From positions 2,109,501 to 2,173,500 of the forward strand of contig JARHVA010000666.1 in assembly GCA_037957365.1 (NCBI GenBank): a stretch of DNA of 64,000 nucleotides, given 5' to 3'. This document shows positions 48,165 through 59,101 of the stretch, in pieces (the stretch's first letter is position 1; each line of letters opens with the position of its first letter). The notes below the pieces were generated by a model that ran no database searches, had not been told where the DNA came from, and saw only the letters and a program-made list of their open reading frames with translations. This stretch comes from Torreya grandis. Lineage: Eukaryota; Streptophyta; Pinopsida; Cupressales; Taxaceae. A program made the position numbers and the translations under genes.

Positions 48165-48890
48165 ATACCTGAGAATCCACTAAACTGCTCTCCAGTGCTT
48201 CTTTCTCGAATTGGCTACAAACTTGCTGACAACACCCACTACTAGGGAAAAAATAGGTCGAGTACACATGTACTTAACCTCATCATGTGAATTGGGACCC
48301 TATTCTGTGAACTGTCCATCCATAGGTGTGCAAACTGGTTCTGTATCCTGCATCTTGAACCTCGCCACTACCTTATCCACACAATCATCTGGAGACAAAA
48401 TCAACTTGTGACCTTCCATGTCTCTAGAAAAACTCATGCCAAAGAATTTTGATGCTCCCAAATTCTTCATGACATACCACTAAACTAACTTTACCTTTAG
48501 CTCAGCAAAACCCTGCATGTGTGACCCTGCAACAAGCATACACACAACATACAGTAACATGATAATGTTGCAATCATCATCCAACTTGGTAAAGAAAACA
48601 CAATAGTTACAATGACACTGACTAAAGCCATGCTTTGTCATACACCTGTCAAACCTGTACCACTGTCTTGTAGCTTCCTCAAGACCATATACCTGGCCTT
48701 CCATCTCACGTGTCCATTCCCTCTCTTCTTTAACCAAAGAATCCATTCATCTCTCAGTGCTTTTATCCCAGCTGGAAACTCTACCAAATCTCCCATTTGG
48801 TTCTCTTTCAAAGAATTCATGCCATGCTCCCACTATTTCCTGGATCCTACATGCTCTGCAGTGAGAAATAAGTATAAAGAAGGGGAATAA
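48165..48890 (-). pseudogene. Copia reverse transcriptase, core-deleted, antisense arm
   Basis: The frame from 48820 reads MNSLKENQMGDLVEFPAGIK and then ALRDEWI...GHVRWKAR, which joins straight into YGLEEATRQWYRFDRCMTKH, skipping the RT core. It continues with LLYVVCMLVAGSHMQGFAEL and, toward 48211, the region antisense to a second short frame. YVVC replaces YVDD. The last part (48165-48655) is an inverted copy of 47377-47855. Confidence 0.85.
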
Positions 48891-48979
48891 TGATTTTGAG
48901 GCTTATTTACACTTTCAGTCCTCCACATGGGCATTTGAGACTCTTTGACAGCTTGCTGTCTGCCCAAAATCCGTTCTAC

Positions 48980-49195
48980 CAGTGACCGATGTCAGTCACC
49001 TCCCAGTCTGCACCCGATTGACGTCAGTTCCCTACGACTGACCTGATTACCGACATCAGTTTCCTGACCAACGTTGATGTCCACCTGATCGACGTCAGTG
49101 TCCACCTACCCAACATTACCAACTTTGCCTATCTACACATGATCAACGTCAGTACCTATCTGATCGACGTCAGTTCCTCTTGACCGACGCCGGTA
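48980..49195. repeat. GACGTC-rich repeat block, interior of copia copy 2
   Basis: About ten variants of GAYCGACGTCAGT occur, often exactly 20-21 bp apart near 49090-49190 (for example GATCGACGTCAGT twice, GATCAACGTCAGT and GACCGACGCCGGT), with CT-rich linkers. Read in the minus frame it gives repeated (G)TDVDxI residues at the end of the 280-aa frame. Confidence 0.85.
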
Positions 49196-49975
49196 ACTAT
49201 GTTTTCCTGTGAGTGATGACTTTTTACCCGCGAGCTTAATTTGAATCAAAACCCTATCCAAACTACCCTGCTTAGAGTTATTCAGTCCCATTCGCTGATC
49301 TTTGTCCATCATCTCCTCCATAAACACCAAGGCTTTCCAGTTCTTAAGTTTTTCAAACACATCTGACTTCCTCTTAAGAACATGCATCTCCTTCTTGCTC
49401 ATGTGACCAAGCCTACAAAACCACGTCTTCGCAATAAAAGAAGAATCAATAATACAAGTAGGTAGATAAAGAGTACCTATTTTCTTACCACATGCTAATT
49501 TAAGTGCATCCGTTGTGAGAGTTCTTGTGCATCTCTCATCACCCAACTTTCCTAAAGAAATTAGCCTCATCTTTAGAACTGAGACCTGCATGACATCCTT
49601 CAACACCCATGTGTTGGCTGTCTGCAATTTCAGCCGCACTTCCCCTTTGCCAATACTTTGACAAGGCTTACCAACCCCTAAATAAATCTTTCTAAAGTCT
49701 CCATGGACCTTAACATAGAAAAATACTCTATTTGGGGCTACATGGAAAGAGGCAACAGAATCTATAAACCAAGATTCTACTTTATCCAAGGAACATATAA
49801 GAACAACCAGTGCAATAATACCTGCAACACGTGCTCCTTCATGCTGATCTTCTACCAACCAACAATTTTTCTTTACTTGCTCTTTCTTTCTATAACACCG
49901 TAATTGACCATTCTTGCTTTTGAATTCCTCCATTCTTAGTATACTTTCTTCTGCCATTGCTATACTCTCACTCAA
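49133..49975 (-). pseudogene. Copia Gag C-terminus, protease and GAG-pre-integrase (280-aa open frame)
   Basis: This open frame holds, in order: a broken zinc knuckle at residues 27-38 (CYRKKEQVKKNC, lacking the second Cys and the His), a protease motif WFIDSVASFH at residues 69-78 with DSV instead of DSG, and a pre-integrase motif CRLGHMSKKEMHVLKRKS at residues 187-204. It then runs into the GACGTC repeats, where the integrase zinc finger and DDE core should be. It is long and open but has no intact catalytic site. Copy 1 is similar but frameshifted. The protein could not support transposition; whether it is expressed is unknown. Confidence 0.88.
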
Positions 49976-50032
49976 TCAGAAACCCCTGAGAGTGACCTGT
50001 AATCAAAACACAAACCTGCTCCCTGCAACCTC

Positions 50033-50086
50033 GCTCTGATACCACTTTGTTAGGAATCTAGAACATAAAGTCTGATACCACTTTGT
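50033..50086 (-). other. Primer binding site with duplicated LTR/PBS junction
   Basis: GCTCTGATACCA (50033-50044) is the complement of the TGGTATCAGAGC primer site. TCTGATACCACTTTGT occurs twice, at 50035-50050 and 50071-50086. The outer copy aligns with the single junction of copy 1. The LTR may therefore end at 50084, with the 36 bp inside it being a duplication. Confidence 0.8.
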
Positions 50087-51050
50087 CAGGATTAGGAGCA
50101 CAATTGATTACCTTGTATAAGCAACTAAACACAAAATTTAACCAGAAGTAACAAGTAACTAGAAATCAAAAATAGCACAAAATATGAGAGACAATACCCA
50201 ATTGTATTAATACTCTCTCAGAAGGAAATACAACAAAGAAGATGCCACAATCTTCTTTACACTCCTCTAGGGCTCCCACACCTTTAGGGCGTAAATAGTA
50301 AATCTCTTCAAGAGTTCTCTCTCTCGATCACGGTCACAACAAACAACTCAAGCACAGAGCTGATGTTCACCTCCACCAGTCAGTATCACTACTGCCCGTA
50401 CACAAGTACTCAAAGTACTCCAAGTAGATCACCTTTGCACAACCTGTAACACAACTAATCTTACTTACACATGTAGATCTAACCTGATCTTGCTACATCC
50501 CAGATCAACCTGGCCTTGCACACCTGCCGACCTAGATCTTACACACCCAATTTTATAAAATCAACACCAGCACCCCTATGGATCTTCTACCAAATCTTGC
50601 TGTCTCACAGATCTACCTGATCATACACACTTGGCACTGTGGCACTAGGAGGAGCCAACCTTTCTCTCTTCCCTCTGAAGGAGCTAACCTTGCTCTCTCT
50701 ATCTAGCACAAATTACAATATAGCCCATGAGTGTATTAAATAGATCTCATACAAATAATAATTAGACTTTCTAATTACAATAATTAGAAACCGTAGCTCA
50801 AGACTAAAATTAGTCCTTAACATGTAAACACCTGATTCGTTAACAAACTGTTCGTAAAACTAACAGTTCTGGAACCGCACAGGCGACTGACATCGGTCAC
50901 TGTTAGTCTGGAGGTGACTGATGTCGGCTGATACATGACCAATGTCGGCAGTTCTGCACATTGGATATGACCGACATCGGTTGCACTGCGACGCAACTAC
51001 CTCCTCCTCCATGTTTGCATCAGTGAAGCTTTTAGCTCCACAACCTAACA
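50048..51050 (-). repeat. LTR of copia copy 2 (5' LTR in minus orientation)
   Basis: The termini are TGTTAGG / CCTAACA. The LTR is about 1003 bp (967 bp if the duplicated junction is excluded) and aligns with 1432-2527. Its U3 contains GACATCGG-type motifs at about 50880-50985. It is shorter than copy 1 mainly by loss of the CAGTCAGTATCACTA / GTACTC tandem words. Confidence 0.88.
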
Positions 51051-51055
51051 GTTTA

Positions 51056-52990
51056 TATATGCATCCATAAGTCCTAAGACTTTCATTTACATAGTTAGCC
51101 TCTTCATTTTTATTTCCAAGTTACACAGAGATAATATCCAGTAAAAATAAAACTTACTTGATATCGTAGAAAACTCCCCATAAGTCAAATAGATAAAAAC
51201 CTCTATATTCATTCCAAACTATGTTTTCCCCCAAAATTTGTCATGGACACCATTAAAACTGGCTAATATTCTACTATTTTCTCTTCCATCTTTCCATCTT
51301 CCTGACTCCCTTTGTCCACCATCCAAACTCCCATCCCTTCTATCCACTTTCCCCATACCATATTCAATTATGCATTAAATGGGAGGAGAGAGAAACCCTC
51401 TTTTGTATCCCAAGGTAAATCCCATACCAACCTTCCATTAATGGCACATCTAGAAGACTCAGCTATTAACCAATCATTGACCAATAGAAAAAGAGATTAG
51501 GTTTTAACATTAAAGTTAAACATAACTTAACAAATTAACATTATAACCTCCACCTGCCTCATTAAATGGTGGTTGGTATGATAGTAATTAGTGTAAGTTG
51601 ATTAAATAAGAGACGTAAACCTTATAATAAACCATGTAAACCTAATTTGACACCACAATATAAAATCAAGCAAATTGAATGGCATGTCATCACTTTCATA
51701 TAAAGGGGTTTATAGGATCTAAGGGTTAGACTAAGGAAGTAGGATGACAAGGGTTCTAAAAGGGGATGTTTCAAGGATAGGTCTAGGTAGGTCTAGGTAC
51801 GTGTCTACATAGTTTAATAGGGTCTACAAAGGGATGCAAAAAAGAATCAAGAGCCTACATGAGAGAAATAAAATAGAGTTAAGCATAAAGATAAATACTA
51901 TGGCCATAACACATATAACAAAAAAATAATGATAAATAATGACATCAAATAAGGTATAATAGCAACAATAAGTATAATGACTATAATTGATAATCATAAA
52001 GATCAATCAAGGTGTTTAAAGGATAAAATGAAAATAATAAGTATACTTGTCAGACATGTTTGATGTGCTCATTTTCATTTAATTTTAGAAGTACAACCTC
52101 CAATATCTGCCTAGCTCATAGATAGAACCTGTAACCACCAAAAAGGACATCAATTGTATCATATAATTAATCAATAATTTAATATATATTAATAACATTA
52201 TCAACTATAGTAATAAGTCCATGAAATCAATATGTATAGATTTAAACACATATCCCAACACTGTTGCACCTAGTACCATATATAATCTAGCTTAAATAAC
52301 ATCTAATAATTAGTTTAACAACATAATATCAATGTCATAACATCAGAATAGATTATGAAAATGTGGAGTCATAAAAAACCTTATCAAGAACTTGAATTTC
52401 ATGTTATTTAGTGGGTATTTATTTAAAATTAATGATCCAACTAAATGTAAGACATTTTTGTTGAACATTTCCATGTTATATTTCTTAAAATATAATATTA
52501 TAAATGATTATTTTCTTTTTTAACAAATTGAAGACATTTCAAAGGAGGCACTAAAACCAAATTCTAAAAAACTACTGATTTTGGGGTTGGATGACATATT
52601 ATTTGTTGTGCACGAAAAAAAGATATGTAAAAATACTTAACGAAAGAAAAGAAGATTTTATAATAGAAAATATATCATTCTACATTCAAGAACATTCCAT
52701 AGAAATTTTGAATGTGGCATTGTAATATTTTTCTCACGTTGGCCTTTGGCCAATGATAGAGGACAATCATTTAAGACTACTCCTTCAATCCATGGATTAC
52801 ACAACTTCAGATTTCATGTTTATTTAAGAAAAAAATATTATAAGCCCTTTAATATAAATATAAATAAATTGGATGAGATTATTTTTAAAGGGACCTTTGG
52901 AGCTGACTTTTCAATTGCCAATACGGTGTTAATTAATTTTTATTCTTAAAAAAAATGGTTATGGAACAAAAATTTAAAAGGAGTTATGTT
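51056..52990. other. AT-rich spacer, no recognised gene
   Basis: The ORFs at 51312-51500 and 52746-52949 (67 aa, MANDRGQSFKTTP...) have no domain I recognise. The second lies directly upstream of the tandem repeats that start near 53000. Confidence 0.45.
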
Positions 52991-52999
52991 CCTCCAAGT

Positions 53000-54540
53000 A
53001 AATGAAAGATAGAAACATGAAAAAGATTGGAGAATCAAAATGATGTCTACCATTACATTCTTGGAAGAAAGCATAAAATCCATGCCAACAGTTGTGAAAT
53101 ATTATTTAAAAAAGTTAGATATTAAAAATATGGTTATAACTTTGTCAGATGATTATTTCAAGTGTATTTATTGATTATAAATTATAATTTTAATAACATT
53201 ATCATCAATTTCATACAAATAAATTCCAAATTATTTCCAATGTAATCAAATTTATTTCAAATTTATGGATTTTAAATTAGAAATACTTTGATCTTGTTTC
53301 ATGCAATTTATTTGTAATAAACCTAATTTATTTGAAATATCTTGGTTTAACTTAAAATACTTATAAGCCCATATTGGTCTAAATTATTCAAAAAAATGTT
53401 AGATTTAGTTAGATTTTGTTTATTTATTCTAAAATGAACTTATTTATAGTTGGATGTTTATTTATACTAAATTCAACTTATTTATGATAAAATTCAATTT
53501 AGATCATTTTCAAATTTTGTTCAATTTATTTTAAATATAGTCTAGTTCATTTTTTAAAACAGTCAAATTTCTTTCAAATATATTGATTTTACATTGGAAA
53601 TACTTTACCTTCATTCCAAATTTATTAATGTTTTCACTTTATTTATAATGAGCCTTGGTTGGAAATAATTTGGATCTATTACAAATCCATTAGATAGATG
53701 TAGTTTATTTGTAATAAGTCCAACTAATTCTTGATAAAATCTAATTTATTTATGATAGTTTTGGAGAATGAAATATGGAAACACGAAAATTATTGGAGTA
53801 TCAAAATGATGTCTATCATCACATTCTTGGTAGAAAGCATTAAATCCATGCCAACAATTGTAAAATATTATTTAGAAAAGTTAGATATTAAAAATATGGT
53901 TATAACTTTTACAGATGATTCTTTTAAGTGTATTTATTGATTAAAAATTATAACTTTAATAACAATTTCATCAAGTATATTTATTGATTAGAAATTATAA
54001 TTTTAATAATATTATCATCAATTTCATACAAATCAACTCCAAATTATTTCAAATGTAGTCCAATTTATTTCAAATTTATGTATTTTAAATGAGAAATATT
54101 TTACTCTTGTTTCATGTAGTTTATTTGTAATAAGCTTAAATTATTTCAAATATCTTAGTTTAGCTAAAAATATTTATAAGCCCATATTGGTCTAAATTAT
54201 TCAAAAGAAAGTTAGCTTTAATTGGATGTCATTTATTTATACTAAAGTCAACTTATTTAGAGTTGAATATTGTTTATTTTACTAAAATCAACTTATTTAT
54301 GATAAAATTCAATCCAAATAATTTTCAAATTATTTCAAACATAGTTTAATTTATTTTAAATATAGTCCAATTCATTTTTTTACATATTCAAAATTATTTC
54401 AAACATATTGATTTTACATTGAAATTTTTTTACCCTCATTCTAAATTCATTTAATGTTTGCACTTTATCTATAATGAATCTTGGTTGGAAATAATTTAGA
54501 CTTATTATAAATACATTAGATAAATGTAGTTTATTTGTAA
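53000..54540. repeat. Tandem duplication of about 766 bp
   Basis: TCAAAATGATGTCTA.CAT.ACATTCTTGG occurs at about 53035 and 53801. The following several hundred bases match in order, including GCCCATATTGGTCTAAATTATTC and TTGGTTGGAAATAATTT. Each unit carries a similar short frame (ITFLEESIKSMPT / ITFLVESIKSMPT ... YYLEKLDIKNMVIT) of unknown origin. Divergence is moderate. Confidence 0.85.
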
Positions 54541-54880
54541 TAAGTCCAACTAATTCATTATAAAATCCAATTTATTCGTGACAATTTTTCAAAAATTGGA
54601 CTACTAATAAGTCCATTTTGTTTTAAATAATTTAGACTTATTAAAAATACATTAGATAGATGTGATTTATTTGTAATAAGTTAAACTAATTATTGATAAA
54701 GCCTAATTTATTTATGATAGTTTTTTAAAAATTAGAGTACTAATAAGTCAATATTATTTTAAAGAGTTTGGACTTATTACAATCACATTAGATATATGTG
54801 GTTTATTTGTAATAAGTCCAAATAATTATTGATAAAATCCAATTTATTTCTGATGGTTTTTCAAAATTTAGATTGCTAAT
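54480..54880. repeat. 136-bp tandem array (three units)
   Basis: GACTTATTA.AA..(A/C)CATTAGATA begins at about 54499, 54635 and 54771, each followed by TTATTTGTAATAAGT..AA.TAATT and AATCCAATTTATT-like words. The units derive from the end of the 766-bp repeat, so the array is nested. Confidence 0.85.
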
Positions 54881-55714
54881 AAATCTATATTATCTAAAAT
54901 ATTCCTTTCAGAAAAATAAACCATCAAAGTCCGTACGGGATTATTAGGATCAACATGTCTTAGAGGAAAATAATTAATCACTAATATAGGCTCTGGTGTG
55001 GGTATATTATAAATAGTGGTAAAGAGGGGGTTCAAAGGAGGCATATTGAGAAACAAATTTGGGAATGACAGTACCAATAGACCTTGAGGATTCAACTATC
55101 TATCTACTTTGATGGCCTTAGCATAAGCTAGAGGTAAGTTTACCACTAAAAGATATATGTGTAGGAACATAGCAGTCCAAGGATCTAGTGCATTCTTATA
55201 TATTTCAATGGCTAGCTAGGCATCTGGTCTATATAGCATAGTGATTTGGCTATACATATTTTGAAACCTAGCATTGAAATTTCTTATGGGGCTCATTAAG
55301 TTTCCTTTTTTTATAGGATAATTATTGGTATACCACACTTGGATCGATGACTTTCTAAAACTGGGTGAGGAATGTGTTACTAAATTGGTCCTAGCTTGTG
55401 ATAGATCCTTTAGGTAAGTTTATGAACCAATCATACATCATGTCCATTAGAGTGAATGGGAAAATTCTATAGGAAATGTCATCATGTTCAAAATTTTGAA
55501 GCCTAAGAGTAGTTTTATATGAGGTAGCATGATTCTTAGTAGTACACCACATAACTGGTATGAATTTTGGGAGGTATATTTCTAGGTTCCTAGGTAAATC
55601 ATTGAAAAATTTAGGAATTTTGATGATAGACCTAGCCAACCATGCCATAGATGTAACCATAGGTGAAGGTTTTTTATGGACAAACTGAGAGGATGAGCTA
55701 GTAAGTGTAACCAT
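54868..55714 (-). pseudogene. Ty3/gypsy Gag remnant
   Basis: The minus-strand frame from 55714 contains PRNLEIYLPKFIP and TLRLQNFEHDDISYRIFPFTL, then MYDWFINLPKGSIT. This matches the retrotransposon Gag core (F...L......HDD..YR.FP.T....A..W...LP.GSI.SW). In the next 300 bp, with stops, are QLSYKKRKLNEPHKKFQC-like words matching the LS...K...E....F..RF block. A second open frame (55095-54868, MNPQGLLVLSFPN...) follows. At least three stops or shifts break it. No zinc knuckle or pol was seen further left, where the tandem repeats begin. Confidence 0.75.
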
Positions 55715-55729
55715 AGGTCCTAGTCTCCC

Positions 55730-56514
55730 TCTAGTAGTTTTAGTTCTCCTATAGAATTATAGTGTAAATATTATTAGTCATCCAAGACCATCTTGAGATC
55801 TAGTGATCTGCACAGTAGGCTCTATGTTGATCATAGGTAGGGTAGTATCTTAAATCTTTATTAGACAATTAGAAGGGGTGTTCTCCTTATAACACAAGTT
55901 TTTGCTTTGTGTTTATGCATGTAATATGTTAGAGAAGTGTAAAGTATGGGAAAGAATACTTTGATCAGGCCCTCCTCTTAGTGCTAAATGTTGTTCAGTC
56001 TAAGATAATGCTCCTAACTTACACTTCTTAAATTAGATGTACTGATCAATCTCAAGAACAAATGAGGGATTTTCACCCTCTCATTTTAGGATTGTTATTG
56101 AAACAATCTAGGGCATGAGATACAAGCATGGGAGTCCATTAAATAACTTGCTCAGAATAGATCTCTAAGAGATGTTATGCTACTATTAGAGGTCCAATAC
56201 TAGTTTTCTCACTAACTCATAGAACTTATACACTTTTAGCTAGACAAATTACAACATATTATATTTTAGAGCCTTAATTTACTTCACTTCACTATTTTTA
56301 GAGAAAGGGAAAGATCACTTGTTCAAAAAAACATCAAAAGAGAGGTAGGGTAAGGCAGAAAGATGGTCTTCTAATTAAAGGGGAAACATGAATGCTCTCT
56401 AAAATGAGCCTATCTATAGTTGTGCCACTATATGCTAAGTTTCATAATGGCTCAAGCTTTAGTCACATAGGGAGAGAGTCTGAGGAGTAATGATAAATAC
56501 TCAATTATAAAACT
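55730..56514. other. Spacer between Gag remnant and LTR element
   Basis: No recognisable coding or LTR structure. It may be the 5' leader of the Gag-bearing element, but no primer binding site adjoins it. Confidence 0.4.
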
Positions 56515-56519
56515 CCATT

Positions 56520-59101
56520 TGATCTGTAAATTGGGTCTAAATAGTTTTTCGTAAATGGATACTGAAATTTTGATAATGAATAAAAGTGCTTATAAAAACT
56601 TAACTATTCATTTCCTAAATTAAAACTCCCTATTTTGCATCAAATTTGAACTTTCCATAATTCATTTTATTGTTGCATTAAATTCATTCTTGAACTAAAT
56701 TAAAAGAAACTAGAACAAACTAAAAATTAAATACTTGACACAAGACATAATAACAGAGTTCACCCATTCAGGCTACGTCTCTGGGTTCCTAATTTGAACT
56801 GATCCATTAAAAGATGTAAATATCAATAATTTAAACTTACATCAAATGGATTTTTGAAACTTGTATCAATGTTGAATTCTGACATTGAAGGCCTACTCTA
56901 AAGCAATTGGCCTTCATCAATAACATTATATTTCTTCTCTATTTGTAATGAGAAATATCTTATCCATTCAAAGTATCTATAACACTCTAACAAATAGGCA
57001 ATATCTGGTTCTCATAGACAACTATGCATATCTCTCCATAGTCACTAAATTATAAAATAGAGGCAATTAAAATCATAATTATGTGATGATAACCTTGTAA
57101 CCATACACATCCCTCCAGGTAAAAATAGAGGCAACAAAAATATGGTTACTATTCTTTGTATCAATACAAAGCTAGAATACATATTTGCCTTATCTACCAC
57201 TTATAGGGAAATAACCAAACTTGGTCATACATTTATGTTACATCCCTTCTTTGACTGAAAACCATTCAAGCAAAAAATGGAAATAAATATGTTCTCATCT
57301 ATCTGGGCATCATTCTATGTTTCCAAACACACAACTCTACATATATACTTCTAGGCCCATAGGCTTTACATAACAAAAGAATATATTTATTTTCTCGAAT
57401 CATACTATCTTCCCTAAATTAAAAATAGAAGATAAATAGATGTCTCACCTATATATCTTTCCTTTCATCCAAGACTGTATTCTATTCACATATACTCAGA
57501 TCTATAACTTGTCTCATCCCATCTTGGGTCACTTCTTTTAATATATGTCTATGCCTTATAACATAATTGCATGACCCAGTAGCATCTATCATTTGTTAAT
57601 ATCGATGCATAAGCATCAACTTGGCTTGGAAAATTGAACATGCATTTGACATGGCCCAATGGCCTTACCAACTAGGCGTAGACATCTACAAACTTGATCT
57701 ACATAGAATGAACTAGACTCAGTCTATGTTTGTGCAAAATATCATGTCAATGACTTTATAATCTCAGCCCCCTATCATTCATACACAACCCATTAACAAG
57801 ATTAGACATTCCCATTGTATTCAATGCATACATGATCACTTTTTGTATTTATTTCATGGATATAAATAGAAGACCATATTAAAATAAAAGAAAACACAAT
57901 AAACTAGTTTGAAAATATATCCTTACCAGTGACCCCTACATACTTTACAATAGGCATGATGAAACCTTGTAGATATATCTTGTATCAACCATATGGATGG
58001 AATTATGTGCCTTTACAAATAAAATGCATCCATAGACTTACAAATATATGAAACCTCCATCATCTTCATTTTTATGGATTTCTATAGACATATATCTACA
58101 TCTATATTTATTCCCATGGACTTTATTAATTCTATTAAACCAAATAGAAGCATTCCCACATATTCTCATTCCTTATTTGTGACTACTTAAATGGTTGAAA
58201 TTTTGTGTCAAATGAAAAAGGTCCAGCTAGTTTTCCATTTAGACCTGCATAGGATTTGATCTCCAAATTCAATAGACATAACACGTCTGTGCCCATATCA
58301 GACTCAACCCATTTTATAGTAAGCTCATGTTTTTTTGGCACCCTAAACCTAACCATATTTTAATGGCTTTTCATAGACCACCAAATTCCTCCTCTTAATT
58401 AGGATTACCCTAAAACAAAATAGATGCCCCCCTTTTGAGAGAACAAGCTTCACACTAAAATAAATCCCACAACTCTTTCCTCTTCTCGTGGAATTATTTT
58501 CCTTTTATGGAAAAATTTCCACATTCATGAGATAGAGGTTACATAATATTTTAAATAAGATTTTTTATCCTTCTTAATGAGTGATTATGGCCACATATTA
58601 CTTGTCTCCATTTTATTTGTCAATGTAATAGGATATAACTTGACTTAGCAAGTAATTATGCCAAGTGTGAGTTATTGTAAACAAATAAAACCAACTATGA
58701 GTTGGTAGGTGAATAGAATCACTATCTAAAAATAGCCAATGCCAATTTGGCATAAAAAATATTGATTTATCACTTGAGTCAGATCTTAAGTTGAGATGAG
58801 CTATCAATGGCAAGTATTCAAACTCGGGCTACGAGCTGGTATCTGAGTTGGGTTGAACGATAACTTGGGTTGACTATTGAGTTAGGTTGCACTATCGAGT
58901 TGGGTTGACTATCGATTTGGGTTGATAACTTTTTAAATAGAGGATGTGGTGGCTTAAGGTCTCACCACATGGGCTTCTCTAATTGTTCTTCATCATGGTG
59001 GTAGAGTCCCCCTCCATCATAAAAATGGACTCCACCAGCTACAATCTTTGTAGCTTACCCTTTTACTAATAAAACAATGAATCAAATAATTCTTTGGATC
59101 A
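56520..59101 (-). repeat. Left LTR (3' LTR in element orientation)
   Basis: The 2582-bp LTR aligns from end to end with the right LTR, for example CCCATTTTATAGTAAGC..CATGTTTTTTTGGCACCCT, TGCATTTGACATGGCCCAATGGCC and TCCCCCTCCATCATAAAA. It contains five units of a GAGTTGGGTTGACTATC-like repeat at about 58840-58930. No promoter was assigned. Confidence 0.9.
58840..58930. repeat. GAGTTGGGTTGACTATC minisatellite in left LTR
   Basis: About five units of 17-20 bp (GAGTTGGGTTGAACGATA, TTGGGTTGACTATT, GAGTTAGGTTGCACTATC, GAGTTGGGTTGACTATC, GATTTGGGTTGATAAC). In element orientation it lies near the start of the LTR (U3). Confidence 0.85.

Larger units (their letters stand above)
48165..51050 (-). mobile_element. 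Copia-derived non-autonomous element, copy 2 (3' truncated)
   Basis: On the minus strand this copy has a 5' LTR (50048-51050), a primer binding site, Gag-PR-pre-integrase (49975-49133), a GACGTC-rich block (about 48980-49195), RT with the core deleted (about 48890-48480), the rest of RT and the start of RNase H to 48165. Integrase is missing, exactly as in the copy at 1-2527. The 3' end is replaced by the opposed fragment at 47377-48164. The right flank is GTTTA. Confidence 0.88.

Noticed and set aside
48211..48411. 66-aa plus-strand frame MATNLLTTPTT...
   Set aside because: It is the antisense of the reverse transcriptase / RNase H arm; an equivalent antisense frame exists opposite 47607-47807.
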